Shown here: positions 56,732-64,000 of the stretch, piece by piece
Layout: every line of letters begins with the position of its first letter
How positions within the stretch are numbered: the stretch's first letter is position 1
Assembly (NCBI GenBank): GCA_030583905.1
Contig: CP129481.1
Span: 4,060,136 to 4,124,135 of the forward strand
Origin: Anaerolineales bacterium
GTDB taxonomy: Bacteria; Chloroflexota; Anaerolineae; Anaerolineales; Villigracilaceae
Length of the DNA: 64,000 nucleotides
Direction of reading: 5' to 3'
Notes under the pieces: model-generated
Seen by the model: only the letters and a program-made list of their open reading frames with translations
Database searches by the model: none
Told to the model about the DNA's origin: nothing
Translations under genes and position numbers: made by a program

Positions 56732-59368
56732 ATGACTGTCCGTGATCCTGTTTGTGGAATGGAAATCGAGCCCCAAGGCGCCGTCGGCCAGCGCGAACAC
56801 ATGGGGCAGACGTTTTATTTTTGCTCCCGATCCTGCTTGGATCAGTTTGATGAGGATCCGCATCATTATGTGATGACTTCCGCGACGACGGGTTTCAACC
56901 CTGAGCGAACCCTTAACCGCATCGGACTACCCGTTGCCGACCTGCCATTCTATAAGCCAGTTCCCAACCTTGAAGCCGGTCTGCTCACCCTGGAAGGCGT
57001 CCATCAAGTAACCACCAATGCGGGGGCGGGCGTACTGCAAGTGGAATATGATTCAAAAAAAGTGAATATCCAGCAAATGGCGGCGGTGATCCGCTCGGCT
57101 GGCTATCAACCGGGCGGGTCGAACGTCAAGATCGGGATCGAGAACCTGCGCTGCGCCTCCTGCGTGAAATTCATCGAGGATGAACTGAAATCCACGGATG
57201 GCGTTTTGAGCGCGACCGTCAATATCGCCACCCAGGAGGCGAGCGTGGATTACCTCCCTCAAAAGACGACCCTTGAACAATTGAACGCAGCTATCGAGGC
57301 ATGGGGATACAACCCACGTCAAGCCATTAGCGACGCGCCAGTGGACAAACAGGAGGAGGCCCACGCCCGTGAATATCGCCGCCTGATGAGGAAGTTCTGG
57401 TATGCTGCGATTGTTTCCCTGCCGGTGCTGTTGTTTGCCTATCCTGAATATGTGCCGCTCATTCGCGAGATGTCGATGGAATCCATCCGTTGGGCTTGGA
57501 TTGTATCGGGGATGATCACCCTGCCTGTACTGTTCTACTCGGGATATGATTTTTTCACAGGCGCGTGGGCATCATTCAAACATCGCTCGGCGAACATGAA
57601 TACACTGATCGCAATCGGAACAGGGGCGGCCTGGTTATATTCGACGTTTGCCATCACGTTTCCGTCCGTGTTTCCCGAAGGGACATCCGAGCCGTTTTAC
57701 GATGTCGTTGCAGTGGTGATCGCCCTGGTGGTTTTAGGCCAGGCTTTGGAGTTACGCGCCAAGGGACAATCCAGCGCGGCGATCAAGAAGTTGTTGGGAT
57801 TGCAGGCAAAGACCGCCCGCGTGATTCGCGATGGGAGGGAATTCGACCTGCCCGTCGAAGAAGTGCTGGTCGGTGACATCATCCAAGTCCGCCCTGGCGA
57901 GAAGGTTCCCGTGGACGGGGTCATCGTCGATGGCGGTTCTGCGGTGGATGAGTCCATGTTAACGGGTGAATCACTGCCTGTCTCCAAGCAGCAAGGTGAT
58001 GAGGTTATTGGCGCAACACTCAACAAGACAGGCGCATTCAAATTCCGCGCCACAAAGGTCGGCAAGGATACTGCCCTGGCTCAAATCGTCAAAATGGTGC
58101 AGGATGCACAGAATTCCAAAGCGCCAATTGCAAGACTGGTGGATGTCATTTCGGGGTATTTCGTCCCCACCGTGATGATCCTCGCGGTGTGGACCTTTGT
58201 CATCTGGTTCGTAATCGGACCCCAGCCGCAATTGGTATATGCACTCGTCACCAGCGTAACCGTGCTTATCATTGCCTGTCCCTGTGCGCTGGGGCTTGCC
58301 ACACCGATGAGCCTGATGGTCGGGATCGGCAAGGGTGCCGAGCATGGCATCCTGATCCGTTCGGGGGAGGCGCTGCAAACAGCGCGTGCCATACAAACCG
58401 TGGTACTGGACAAGACCGGCACAATCACAAAAGGAAAGCCCGAATTGACCGATGTCATCCTTGCCAATTCCCTGAATGGTAGTGGCGATCAGATGTTGCG
58501 CCTGGTGGCTTCGGTCGAGAAGGTAAGCGAGCATCCTCTGGCGCAAGCCATTGTGGACGGCGCGCAGGCGCGCAAGATTGAATTGGTGGAAGTCGAGGAT
58601 TTTGAAGCCATCCCGGGTCATGGCGTCTCGGCTAAAGTCGAAGGAAGTAGCGTTTTGATCGGCAATCTCAAGTTGATGAACCGTGAGAAGCTTGCACTGG
58701 ACGGATTGGAAGAAAAATCCAAATCGCTTGCCGATGACGGCAAGACCCCGATGTTTGTTGCCCTGGATGGCAAAGCTGCCGGACTTATCGCCGTGGCGGA
58801 CACGGTCAAGGATGACTCGGCGGAAGCCATCAAAGCCCTGCAAGGTATGGGTATCGAGGTTGTGATGATCACGGGCGACAACCGCCGCACCGCCGAAGCG
58901 ATCGCCCGCAAGGTTGGGATCACTCGTGTGCTGGCGGAAGTATTGCCAGAAGACAAAGCCAATAATGTCCATCTTCTCCAAGCGGAAAACAAAAAGGTTG
59001 CTATGGTTGGGGATGGCATCAACGACGCGCCTGCGCTGGCACAGGCGGATGTCGGTTTTGCCATTGGCACAGGCACGGATGTTGCCATCGAAGCTTCGGA
59101 CATTACGTTGATCAAAGGCAGTCTGAAAGGTGTGGTCACTGCCATTGAGGTCAGCCGCGCGACAATGAAAAACATCTACGAGAATCTTTTCGGCGCATGG
59201 ATCTACAACACGCTCGGCATTCCCGTCGCGATGGGTTTGTTCTATCCGTTCCTTGGTCTGCTGCTCAACCCGCTGATCGCAGGCGCGGCAATGGCATTCT
59301 CATCGGTGACGGTTGTCGGCAATGCCAATCGCTTGCGCGGGTTCAAGTCGAAGTACAGCGCGAAGTAG
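56732..59368 (+). CDS. copA: Copper-exporting P1B-type ATPase with N-terminal YHS domain
   Basis: 878 residues. Residues 1-47 are a YHS domain (RDPVCGMEIEP; FYFCSRSCLDQFDEDP). Residues ~50-120 resemble an HMA domain without its Cys pair; ~128-195 are an HMA domain with LRCASCVKF. Then eight membrane helices, the metal site ACPCALGLATP (~515), phosphorylation site DKTGTITKG (Asp560), GDGINDAPALAQADVG (~760) and the C-terminal YN and MAFSSVTVVGN motifs that mark Cu(I) transport. It exports Cu(I) from the cytoplasm. Gene symbol by function; naming of orthologues varies. Confidence 0.95.
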   Translation: MTVRDPVCGMEIEPQGAVGQREHMGQTFYFCSRSCLDQFDEDPHHYVMTSATTGFNPERTLNRIGLPVADLPFYKPVPNLEAGLLTLEGVHQVTTNAGAGVLQVEYDSKKVNIQQMAAVIRSAGYQPGGSNVKIGIENLRCASCVKFIEDELKSTDGVLSATVNIATQEASVDYLPQKTTLEQLNAAIEAWGYNPRQAISDAPVDKQEEAHAREYRRLMRKFWYAAIVSLPVLLFAYPEYVPLIREMSMESIRWAWIVSGMITLPVLFYSGYDFFTGAWASFKHRSANMNTLIAIGTGAAWLYSTFAITFPSVFPEGTSEPFYDVVAVVIALVVLGQALELRAKGQSSAAIKKLLGLQAKTARVIRDGREFDLPVEEVLVGDIIQVRPGEKVPVDGVIVDGGSAVDESMLTGESLPVSKQQGDEVIGATLNKTGAFKFRATKVGKDTALAQIVKMVQDAQNSKAPIARLVDVISGYFVPTVMILAVWTFVIWFVIGPQPQLVYALVTSVTVLIIACPCALGLATPMSLMVGIGKGAEHGILIRSGEALQTARAIQTVVLDKTGTITKGKPELTDVILANSLNGSGDQMLRLVASVEKVSEHPLAQAIVDGAQARKIELVEVEDFEAIPGHGVSAKVEGSSVLIGNLKLMNREKLALDGLEEKSKSLADDGKTPMFVALDGKAAGLIAVADTVKDDSAEAIKALQGMGIEVVMITGDNRRTAEAIARKVGITRVLAEVLPEDKANNVHLLQAENKKVAMVGDGINDAPALAQADVGFAIGTGTDVAIEASDITLIKGSLKGVVTAIEVSRATMKNIYENLFGAWIYNTLGIPVAMGLFYPFLGLLLNPLIAGAAMAFSSVTVVGNANRLRGFKSKYSAK

Positions 59369-59378
59369 GAGGTTAAGC

Positions 59379-59756
59379 ATGAATACATTGCAAATCTTGG
59401 TTTTCCTGTCGGGGTTCATACTTACTATTTTAATTGCCTGGTATTTCTGGTTCGCGCCAAAAGCACAAACCCGTGCAGTGGTGGCTGCTTCCGGTGCACA
59501 GGAGGTGGCGATCACGGTCAAAGGCGGATATACACCCGATGTGATCGTGGTACAGAAAGGACGCCCCGTGCGACTGACGTTCACGCGTCAGGAAAGCTCC
59601 ACGTGTTCGGAACAGGTGCTGTTGCCCGACTTCAATCAACATGCGCTGTTACCCGAAGGCGAACAAGTAACAATGGAATTCACCCCCGTCAAGGGAGGTG
59701 AATATGGTTTCCAATGCCAGATGGGAATGTTGCGAGGCAAGTTGATTGTAGAATAA
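59379..59756 (+). CDS. Membrane-anchored cupredoxin
   Basis: 125 residues starting MNTLQILVFLSGFIL: one anchor helix, then a cupredoxin-like fold with TFTRQESSTCSEQVLLPDF, NQHALLPEGEQVTMEFTPVKGGEYGFQCQMGML. Cys, His and Met residues in these positions could bind copper. AGGAGG is seven bases before the ATG. It lies 10 bp after copA, so it may accept the exported copper. Confidence 0.85.
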   Translation: MNTLQILVFLSGFILTILIAWYFWFAPKAQTRAVVAASGAQEVAITVKGGYTPDVIVVQKGRPVRLTFTRQESSTCSEQVLLPDFNQHALLPEGEQVTMEFTPVKGGEYGFQCQMGMLRGKLIVE

Positions 59757-59776
59757 TTGCGAAAGGAATTTCCAGC

Positions 59777-59983
59777 ATGAAACAAGGAAAAACTCATATG
59801 CCAAACATTTCCTACATTGCGGCATTTGTGATTGGCGTGATCCTGTTTGCCGTATTTTGGAAGGTCTTGTTTGGCTCTGCTTCCAGCCTGGTGGTTCTGG
59901 CTGGCATGATTGGAACGGCAGTCGCTGTGACACTCTTCCGGCTCAGGAATGAATATCAGCATCACTTCAAAAAGGATCGATGA
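59777..59983 (+). CDS. Small membrane protein
   Basis: 68 residues, two membrane helices (about 11-30 and 34-53) and a basic tail RLRNEYQHHFKKDR. AAAGGA lies nine bases before the ATG; an internal ATG at 59798 is possible. Overlaps the next gene by 4 bp. No family recognised. Confidence 0.65.
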   Translation: MKQGKTHMPNISYIAAFVIGVILFAVFWKVLFGSASSLVVLAGMIGTAVAVTLFRLRNEYQHHFKKDR

Positions 59984-60186
59984 CCTTGGATCAAAATAAG
60001 ACACCATCCCCTTCTGACGAACCCAAATTCCTTACCGCCTGCGGCGGACAGATAAAAGATCCCTCCATGTATCCAAGCGCAGAGTATCGCGGCGAAATAG
60101 TATTTTTCTGCACGCAGGCGTGCCTGGATGCATTCCTCTTGGACCCCGATCCGTTCATGGCAGGTGAGGTCGAACATCCCGTATGA
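59980..60186 (+). CDS. YHS-like small protein
   Basis: 68 residues with a YHS-like pattern: ACGGQIKDPSMYPSAEYRG and VFFCTQACLDAFLLDPDPF. The first Cys is in ACGG rather than PVCGM, so metal binding may differ. Last gene of the copA unit; a terminator follows. Confidence 0.78.
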   Translation: MTLDQNKTPSPSDEPKFLTACGGQIKDPSMYPSAEYRGEIVFFCTQACLDAFLLDPDPFMAGEVEHPV

Positions 60187-60234
60187 TTGTGATATGACAA
60201 ATCGCGGCATTGACGTGACAAATCACACAAGCCG
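60187..60234. promoter_or_regulatory. Direct/inverted GACAAATC sites upstream of the DoxX gene
   Basis: TATGACAAATC and GTGACAAATCACA occur 22 bp apart between the YHS-like gene and the terminator at 60235. The second, with TGTGA on its left copy, looks like a half-palindrome of an FNR/CRP-type site. It may be a binding site or part of a transcript leader. Confidence 0.35.
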
Positions 60235-60275
60235 AACAGCGCATTTCGAAACAAGTGAAAATGCGCTGTTTTTTA
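60235..60275 (+). terminator. Intrinsic terminator after the copA unit
   Basis: Twelve-base stem AACAGCGCATTT / AAATGCGCTGTT followed by TTTTATTG. Confidence 0.88.
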
Positions 60276-60336
60276 TTGTTGGCAGGATGTAATATGAGAT
60301 TAAAGAAAGACAAAATTTATCCTCAAAGGAGTAAAA

Positions 60337-60906
60337 ATGACTACTCAAACCATGCCCAGGGGATATCAACTCGCAGATATCCCATTTACGAAGACCTTGT
60401 TCGAAAGCAAGTCGTTTGCCTGGCTCTGGCTCATCATCCGCCTCTATCTGGGATACCAGTGGATCGAATCCGGCTGGGGCAAGATCGCCAATCCCGCCTG
60501 GATGCAGGGCGGCACTGCGCTGAAAGGTTTTTGGGAGCGCGCTTTAATCATTCCCGATGCACCCGCCCGTCCGCTGATCGCCTTCGACTGGTATCGCAAT
60601 TTCATCCAATTTATGCTGGACAGCGGCAATTACGTCTGGTTTGCCAAACTTGTTACTATTGGCGAACTTCTGGTGGGGGCAGCGTTAATCCTGGGCATCT
60701 TTATCGGGTTCTCCGCCTTCGTTGGCGGTTTCATGAATTGGAATTTCATGATGGCGGGGACCGCCTCTGTCAATCCTGTCTTCCTGATTCTTTCGGTTCT
60801 ACTTGTTCTGGCGTGGAAGACCGCTGGCTGGATCGGTCTGGATCGTTGGCTATTGGTGCAAGTGGGCACGCCCTGGCAGCCTGGGTTGCTGTTCCGGCGC
60901 AAATGA
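60337..60906 (+). CDS. DoxX-family membrane protein
   Basis: 189 residues, four main membrane helices. FAWLWLIIRLYLGYQWIESGWGK and the GELLVGAALILG helix with NFMMAGTASVNP match the DoxX/DoxD group, which is linked to thiosulfate:quinone oxidoreductase and to oxidative-stress complexes. AAAGGAG precedes the ATG. Own terminator follows. Confidence 0.88.
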   Translation: MTTQTMPRGYQLADIPFTKTLFESKSFAWLWLIIRLYLGYQWIESGWGKIANPAWMQGGTALKGFWERALIIPDAPARPLIAFDWYRNFIQFMLDSGNYVWFAKLVTIGELLVGAALILGIFIGFSAFVGGFMNWNFMMAGTASVNPVFLILSVLLVLAWKTAGWIGLDRWLLVQVGTPWQPGLLFRRK

Positions 60907-60923
60907 AGCGCATTGTCGTCTTG

Positions 60924-60958
60924 AAACTTCTGAGACCCGCGTCTCGGAAGTTTTTCTT
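60924..60958 (+). terminator. Intrinsic terminator after the DoxX gene
   Basis: AAACTTC-TGAGAC / GTCTC-GGAAGTTT stem (one mismatch) with a CCGC loop and TTTTTC after it. Confidence 0.85.
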
Positions 60959-60975
60959 TCCTCACAGTCAATTCT

Positions 60976-61045
60976 ATAGGCATTTCTACCTGTATTGAAT
61001 TTGAGCCATTCTGCACCTCGAAATTTTCTGCAGAGTCTATACAAT
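60976..61045 (+). promoter_or_regulatory. Regulon promoter S6 (YHS-HMA genes)
   Basis: ATAGGCATTTCTACCTGT (60976-60993), second site GCCATTCTGC (61005-61014) and -10 box TACAAT (61040-61045), 46 bp from the repeat. Confidence 0.75.
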
Positions 61046-61079
61046 TCAACCGTCTGATCACCATACAAGGAGTATCAAC

Positions 61080-61283
61080 ATGTCATTCAGAGACCCCGTA
61101 TGCGGTAAACGCATCAACCGCGGCAAAGCCCATATCACCATTGAGTTTGAAGGTGTGAACTACTTTCTGTGCTGTCCGCAGTGTCAGGCGCAGTTTGAAC
61201 GTTCACCAAAGACCTATGCCAAACCCGAATTGGGCGAGAAGGCAAGGAAAGTCCAACACTATCCAATAAAACAATACAATTGA
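61080..61283 (+). CDS. YHS-domain protein
   Basis: 67 residues: RDPVCGKRINRGKAH and YFLCCPQCQAQFERSPKTY, the YHS pattern with one additional Cys. CAAGGAG lies close upstream. Cytoplasmic metal-binding protein of the copper island; the HMA gene follows after 15 bp. Confidence 0.87.
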   Translation: MSFRDPVCGKRINRGKAHITIEFEGVNYFLCCPQCQAQFERSPKTYAKPELGEKARKVQHYPIKQYN

Positions 61284-61298
61284 GAGGAAAATACCATC

Positions 61299-61601
61299 AT
61301 GAGCGATAACTGCCACGTTGAACCGATCCAAAAGCCCGTGCTGATGAACCATGTCATCCAGTCTGCCAGCCGAATCCTGCTCTCTGTTTCAGGGATGGGC
61401 TGTCCCAATTGTGCCACACGGGTACGCAATGGACTTTTACTACTGGACGGCGTCCATGACGCCGAAGTGCTGTTGAACATGCGAATGGCGGAGGTGTACT
61501 TCGATGAAGAGAAGGTCTCCGCCGAGATGCTTGTTCAGGCGGTGGCTGGGTCGGGGAACGACGGTCGTCACCATTATCAGGCTCAGGTGATTCCATCGTA
61601 A
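61299..61601 (+). CDS. Heavy-metal-associated (HMA) domain protein
   Basis: 100 residues. After ~25 polar residues comes an HMA fold with the metal site GMGCPNCATRVRNGLL and DGVHDAEVLLNMRMAEVYFDEEKV. Likely a Cu(I) chaperone serving the ATPase. AGAGGAAA precedes the ATG. Confidence 0.88.
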   Translation: MSDNCHVEPIQKPVLMNHVIQSASRILLSVSGMGCPNCATRVRNGLLLLDGVHDAEVLLNMRMAEVYFDEEKVSAEMLVQAVAGSGNDGRHHYQAQVIPS

Positions 61602-61630
61602 ATGATCTGTTGCGACAGATGACATTCATC

Positions 61631-61699
61631 ATAAGCCATTTGGCGCATATCCCTTCCCGCCATACTGCGCTGGAGCGGACTTGGTGGTCAGACTACCAT
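61631..61699 (+). promoter_or_regulatory. Regulon promoter S7 (PCYCGC lipoprotein operon)
   Basis: ATAAGCCATTTGGCGCAT (61631-61648), second site GCCATACTGC (61659-61668) and -10 box TACCAT (61694-61699), 45 bp from the repeat. The first ~45 bp closely match S3 (ATAAGCCATT... CCCTTCCCGCCAT). Confidence 0.78.
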
Positions 61700-61727
61700 A
61701 GGGTCATCCGAACACGGAGGACCCTTT

Positions 61728-62171
61728 ATGTTTTCAAAGACAAACAAGTTCCTGCTCATCTCCCTTATTGCAGTCTTACTGACCACTGCAATTTCTGCCT
61801 GCTCGACGCAAGGCAATTCGAGCAACTTGCAGATGATACCGCTCGACCAAATGCCTGCGGAGGTACAGTCCGCGCCTGTGACTGTGCAGACGGCATACCA
61901 GTTCAACGCTGCCAACCCTGACATCATGCAGGATATTCCCTGCTACTGCGGCTGCGGGAGCATCGATCACACATCCAATTACGATTGCTATGTTTCGGAT
62001 GTGGATGCCAGCGGGAAGATCATCTTCGACAACCACGCCCTCGGCTGCTCCATCTGCGTAGACATCACCCAGGATGTCATGCGCATGCTCAGGGATGGAA
62101 AGAGTCCGCAGGATATCAGGGCAAATATAGACGCGACCTATTCCAGGTACGGACCGTCCACCACTCCGTGA
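61728..62171 (+). CDS. PCYCGC-motif lipoprotein
   Basis: 147 residues. Lipobox AISAC, then the family motif IPCYCGCGSIDHTSNYDCYV and a second Cys pair LGCSICVDITQDV. This matches the PCYCGC family (secreted, suspected metal-binding; function not settled). First gene after S7; the cupredoxin and ferredoxin genes follow at short distance. Confidence 0.88.
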   Translation: MFSKTNKFLLISLIAVLLTTAISACSTQGNSSNLQMIPLDQMPAEVQSAPVTVQTAYQFNAANPDIMQDIPCYCGCGSIDHTSNYDCYVSDVDASGKIIFDNHALGCSICVDITQDVMRMLRDGKSPQDIRANIDATYSRYGPSTTP

Positions 62172-62175
62172 TCTT

Positions 62176-62619
62176 ATGAATCCGCGTTTCTCACTTCTCC
62201 TCATTTTGACGGCTGGACTGGCAGTGGCGTTCCCACCTCTGCCTGTTCCAACCGTCGCCCCTCAAGCGCGGACCTTTCAGGTTGATGCGGGACAATTTGC
62301 TTATTCTCCCTCCAAAATCTTCGTCAATCCAGGCGACACCGTGACTCTCGAACTTGTCAGCACGGATGTGGTTCACGGCATCTACATCGACGGCTACGAC
62401 ATTTCCTTCGAAGCCGACCCAGGACAAACCCAAACGCTGACCTTTATCGCTGATAAACCCGGTTCCTTCCGCTTCCGATGCAATGTCACCTGCGGAGCCA
62501 TGCATCCGTTCATGATCGGCAAGTTGATGGTCGGCACAAATGACTGGCTCTATCGTTCCGTCGGTTTGGCAGCATTGGCTGTGCTTGGTGTGACAATATC
62601 CAGAAAACAAGAAGTGTAG
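62176..62619 (+). CDS. Exported cupredoxin with CuA-like ligand set
   Basis: 147 residues. Signal peptide, cupredoxin domain with VVHGIYIDGYDISFE, then FRCNVTCGAMHPFMIGKL (Cys-x3-Cys-x3-His-x2-Met), and a C-terminal membrane helix. The His, two Cys, His and Met are the ligands of the binuclear CuA site in cytochrome oxidase subunit II and nitrous oxide reductase. Probably an electron carrier on the outer face. It starts 5 bp after the PCYCGC gene. Confidence 0.85.
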   Translation: MNPRFSLLLILTAGLAVAFPPLPVPTVAPQARTFQVDAGQFAYSPSKIFVNPGDTVTLELVSTDVVHGIYIDGYDISFEADPGQTQTLTFIADKPGSFRFRCNVTCGAMHPFMIGKLMVGTNDWLYRSVGLAALAVLGVTISRKQEV

Positions 62620-62626
62620 TCTTATC

Positions 62627-63958
62627 ATGACGAAGATCGAACTTACCCGTATCCCCTTTATAAAGAACGCCTTCAAAAGCCGGTACCCGCAATTGGCAGT
62701 CTTTATTGTGATGCTGATCGGATATATCTTTGCCATCCTTGCAGGACTCATCGGGACGCCTGTTGGGAGTCATAACTTTAGCATTGTCTTCGTATGGATT
62801 GCATGGTGGGCGATCCTGATCCTGGTCGCGGTTCCCTTTTTCGGACGTGGATGGTGCGCAATCTGCCCGATCCCGCTGCCAGGAGAATGGTTACAGCGGG
62901 GCGCAATCCTCACTCCGCCAGATAAACGACCGAAATGGCTCAACCTGCGCGTGCCAAAGATGTTCCGTAATATCTGGTTGCAAAATATTTCATTTCTTCT
63001 TCTTGCACTTTTCAGCAGCGTACTGCTTACAACCCCAAATATCACAGGCATCATACTCGCCGCCATGCTCTTTACCGCCATTGGACTGGGCGCCATCTTC
63101 GAACGCCGTGCCTTTTGCCGCTATCTCTGCCCTGTTGGTGGATTTATCGGTCTGTATTCCCAAGCCGCGCCCATCGAATTGCGCATCAAAGACAAGCAGG
63201 TCTGTGTCACTTGTGAAGGCAAGCCTTGTTATAACGGCTCATCAATAGGTTTTGGCTGTCCGTGGGATGTCTTCCCTGGCGGACTGACAAAGAATACCTA
63301 CTGCGGGCTTTGCATGGAATGTATCCGCACCTGTCCGCATGATAACATCGCCGTCAACCTGCGTCCGTTCTCGGCTGATCTCGCCAAACCTTCCACGCGC
63401 ATGGATGAAGCCTTCAAAGCCTTTATCATGCTTGGCTCGGCGATCATCTATGCGGGTGTGTTGCTTGGTCCGTGGGGCACATTCAAGGACGCAGCATATA
63501 ACGTGGGTTCAAGTGCATGGTTCATGTACGCAGGTATTTTTCTCTCCATTATCTTTGGCATCCTGCCAGGCTTTTTTACCTTGGGACTCCTGGGAACAAA
63601 AGGCAACGCAACACTTAAACATAGATTTGCTTCGCTCTCAATCACCCTGATCCCATTGGGTTTGATGTTCTGGGTGGCGTTCAGCTTGTCCTTCGTTCTC
63701 ACCAATGCTTCCTACATCCTTGCCTCACTCTCCGACCCGCTTGGTCTTGGCTGGAATTTGTTCGGTACGGCAAACACTGCATGGCAGCCCATGTTGACAT
63801 CCATTCTTGCACCCGCGCAAGCACTTGCGCTGGTAGGCGGACTGATCTGGTCGGCACGCACCGCACAGAAAGCCGCAAATGAGGTGAAAGTCTCGCCCAT
63901 CCCTGTCATCGTTTACTGTTTCATCGCCACCTCAATCATGCTCTGGTTATTGTTATGA
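62627..63958 (+). CDS. NapH/NosR-like polyferredoxin membrane protein
   Basis: 443 residues. Membrane helices at both ends; N-terminal CAICPIP and RAFCRYLCPVGGFIGL Cys motifs, then CVTCEGKPC and CGLCMECIRTCPHDNIAV for 4Fe-4S clusters. This layout is seen in NapH, NosR C-terminal and CcoG-like proteins that pass electrons from quinol to periplasmic enzymes. Together with the CuA-like cupredoxin it hints at an electron path to a copper enzyme, perhaps encoded beyond the window. Confidence 0.88.
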   Translation: MTKIELTRIPFIKNAFKSRYPQLAVFIVMLIGYIFAILAGLIGTPVGSHNFSIVFVWIAWWAILILVAVPFFGRGWCAICPIPLPGEWLQRGAILTPPDKRPKWLNLRVPKMFRNIWLQNISFLLLALFSSVLLTTPNITGIILAAMLFTAIGLGAIFERRAFCRYLCPVGGFIGLYSQAAPIELRIKDKQVCVTCEGKPCYNGSSIGFGCPWDVFPGGLTKNTYCGLCMECIRTCPHDNIAVNLRPFSADLAKPSTRMDEAFKAFIMLGSAIIYAGVLLGPWGTFKDAAYNVGSSAWFMYAGIFLSIIFGILPGFFTLGLLGTKGNATLKHRFASLSITLIPLGLMFWVAFSLSFVLTNASYILASLSDPLGLGWNLFGTANTAWQPMLTSILAPAQALALVGGLIWSARTAQKAANEVKVSPIPVIVYCFIATSIMLWLLL

Positions 63959-64000
63959 ACCGCTCCGAACTCATCTCCCGTATTTTGGTCTACGCTGGCG
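63955..64000 (+). CDS. Next gene of the operon (N-terminal 15 codons only)
   Basis: The ATG at 63955 overlaps the ferredoxin stop (ATGA) and the frame (MNRSELISRILVYAG) stays open to the window end. Too short to identify. Confidence 0.5.
   Translation, partial: MNRSELISRILVYAG

Noticed and set aside
1..64000. tRNA or rRNA genes
   Set aside because: No GTTCRANNC-type T-loop with a matching acceptor stem and no rRNA-like stretch was noticed by eye; a tRNAscan-type search would settle it.

Overview
The window reads as the chromosome of an Anaerolineae-type Chloroflexota bacterium. This rests on the gene content: a nuo operon, a dnaG-rpoD pair whose primase zinc motif is CFGAC, a fused alpha-beta glycyl-tRNA synthetase, many CPBP and DUF6920-type membrane proteins, and dense families of short palindromic repeats. 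This is inference from protein character; no rRNA or tRNA gene was seen.

Layout. 1-4.2 kb: nuoABCDEF on the minus strand, nuoF cut by the window edge. 4.2-11.4 kb: rpoD, dnaG, a small secreted peptide and glyQS, the last carrying three palindromic repeats read in frame. 11.4-16.1 kb: accessory DNA with a TIR/coiled-coil/membrane-anchor protein, a REP-associated tyrosine transposase (RAYT) holding copies of a related repeat inside its own frame, an 11-bp and a 42-bp tandem array, a DUF6512-type membrane protein and a formylglycine-generating-enzyme-like lipoprotein. 16.1-19.8 kb: methyltransferase, probable restriction enzyme and a histidine/aromatic ammonia-lyase in one minus-strand run. 20-25.8 kb: an unrecognised protein, a GNAT, an ABC-2 exporter, a PIG-L deacetylase and a phytol-kinase-like enzyme. 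26-27.3 kb: an AT-rich GHKL-ATPase plus STAS-like protein.

27.4-33.7 kb holds a dlt-like acylation operon: a 37-residue DltX-like peptide, an MBOAT O-acyltransferase, two SGNH proteins, an acyl carrier protein and a fatty-acyl-AMP-ligase-like enzyme. Its parts suggest that an acyl group is activated, loaded on the carrier and passed through the membrane to an extracellular acceptor. 33.8-46.5 kb is mostly small membrane proteins: M23 peptidase, three CPBP proteases, an ECF sigma factor overlapping an alpha/beta hydrolase, a frameshifted YhfC-type gene, a CopD-like protein and a flavodoxin. Three of these genes are preceded by copies of one composite leader element.

46.5-64 kb: a TetR/NmrA divergon, then a large copper/thiol redox island: Rieske protein, L,D-transpeptidase, multicopper oxidase, YtkA-like and DUF2085 proteins, a two-component system, a circularly permuted CcdA, rhodanese, several YHS proteins, a CopA ATPase with an N-terminal YHS domain, cupredoxins, DoxX, an HMA protein, a PCYCGC lipoprotein and a NapH/NosR-like ferredoxin. 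Seven promoters in this island share an 18-bp inverted repeat of the ATAGGCAA-N2-TTGCYTAT type placed 44-46 bp upstream of a -10 box, in most cases with a second related site over the -35 position. This points to one regulon, perhaps controlled by the NarL/FixJ-type regulator encoded in the middle of it.
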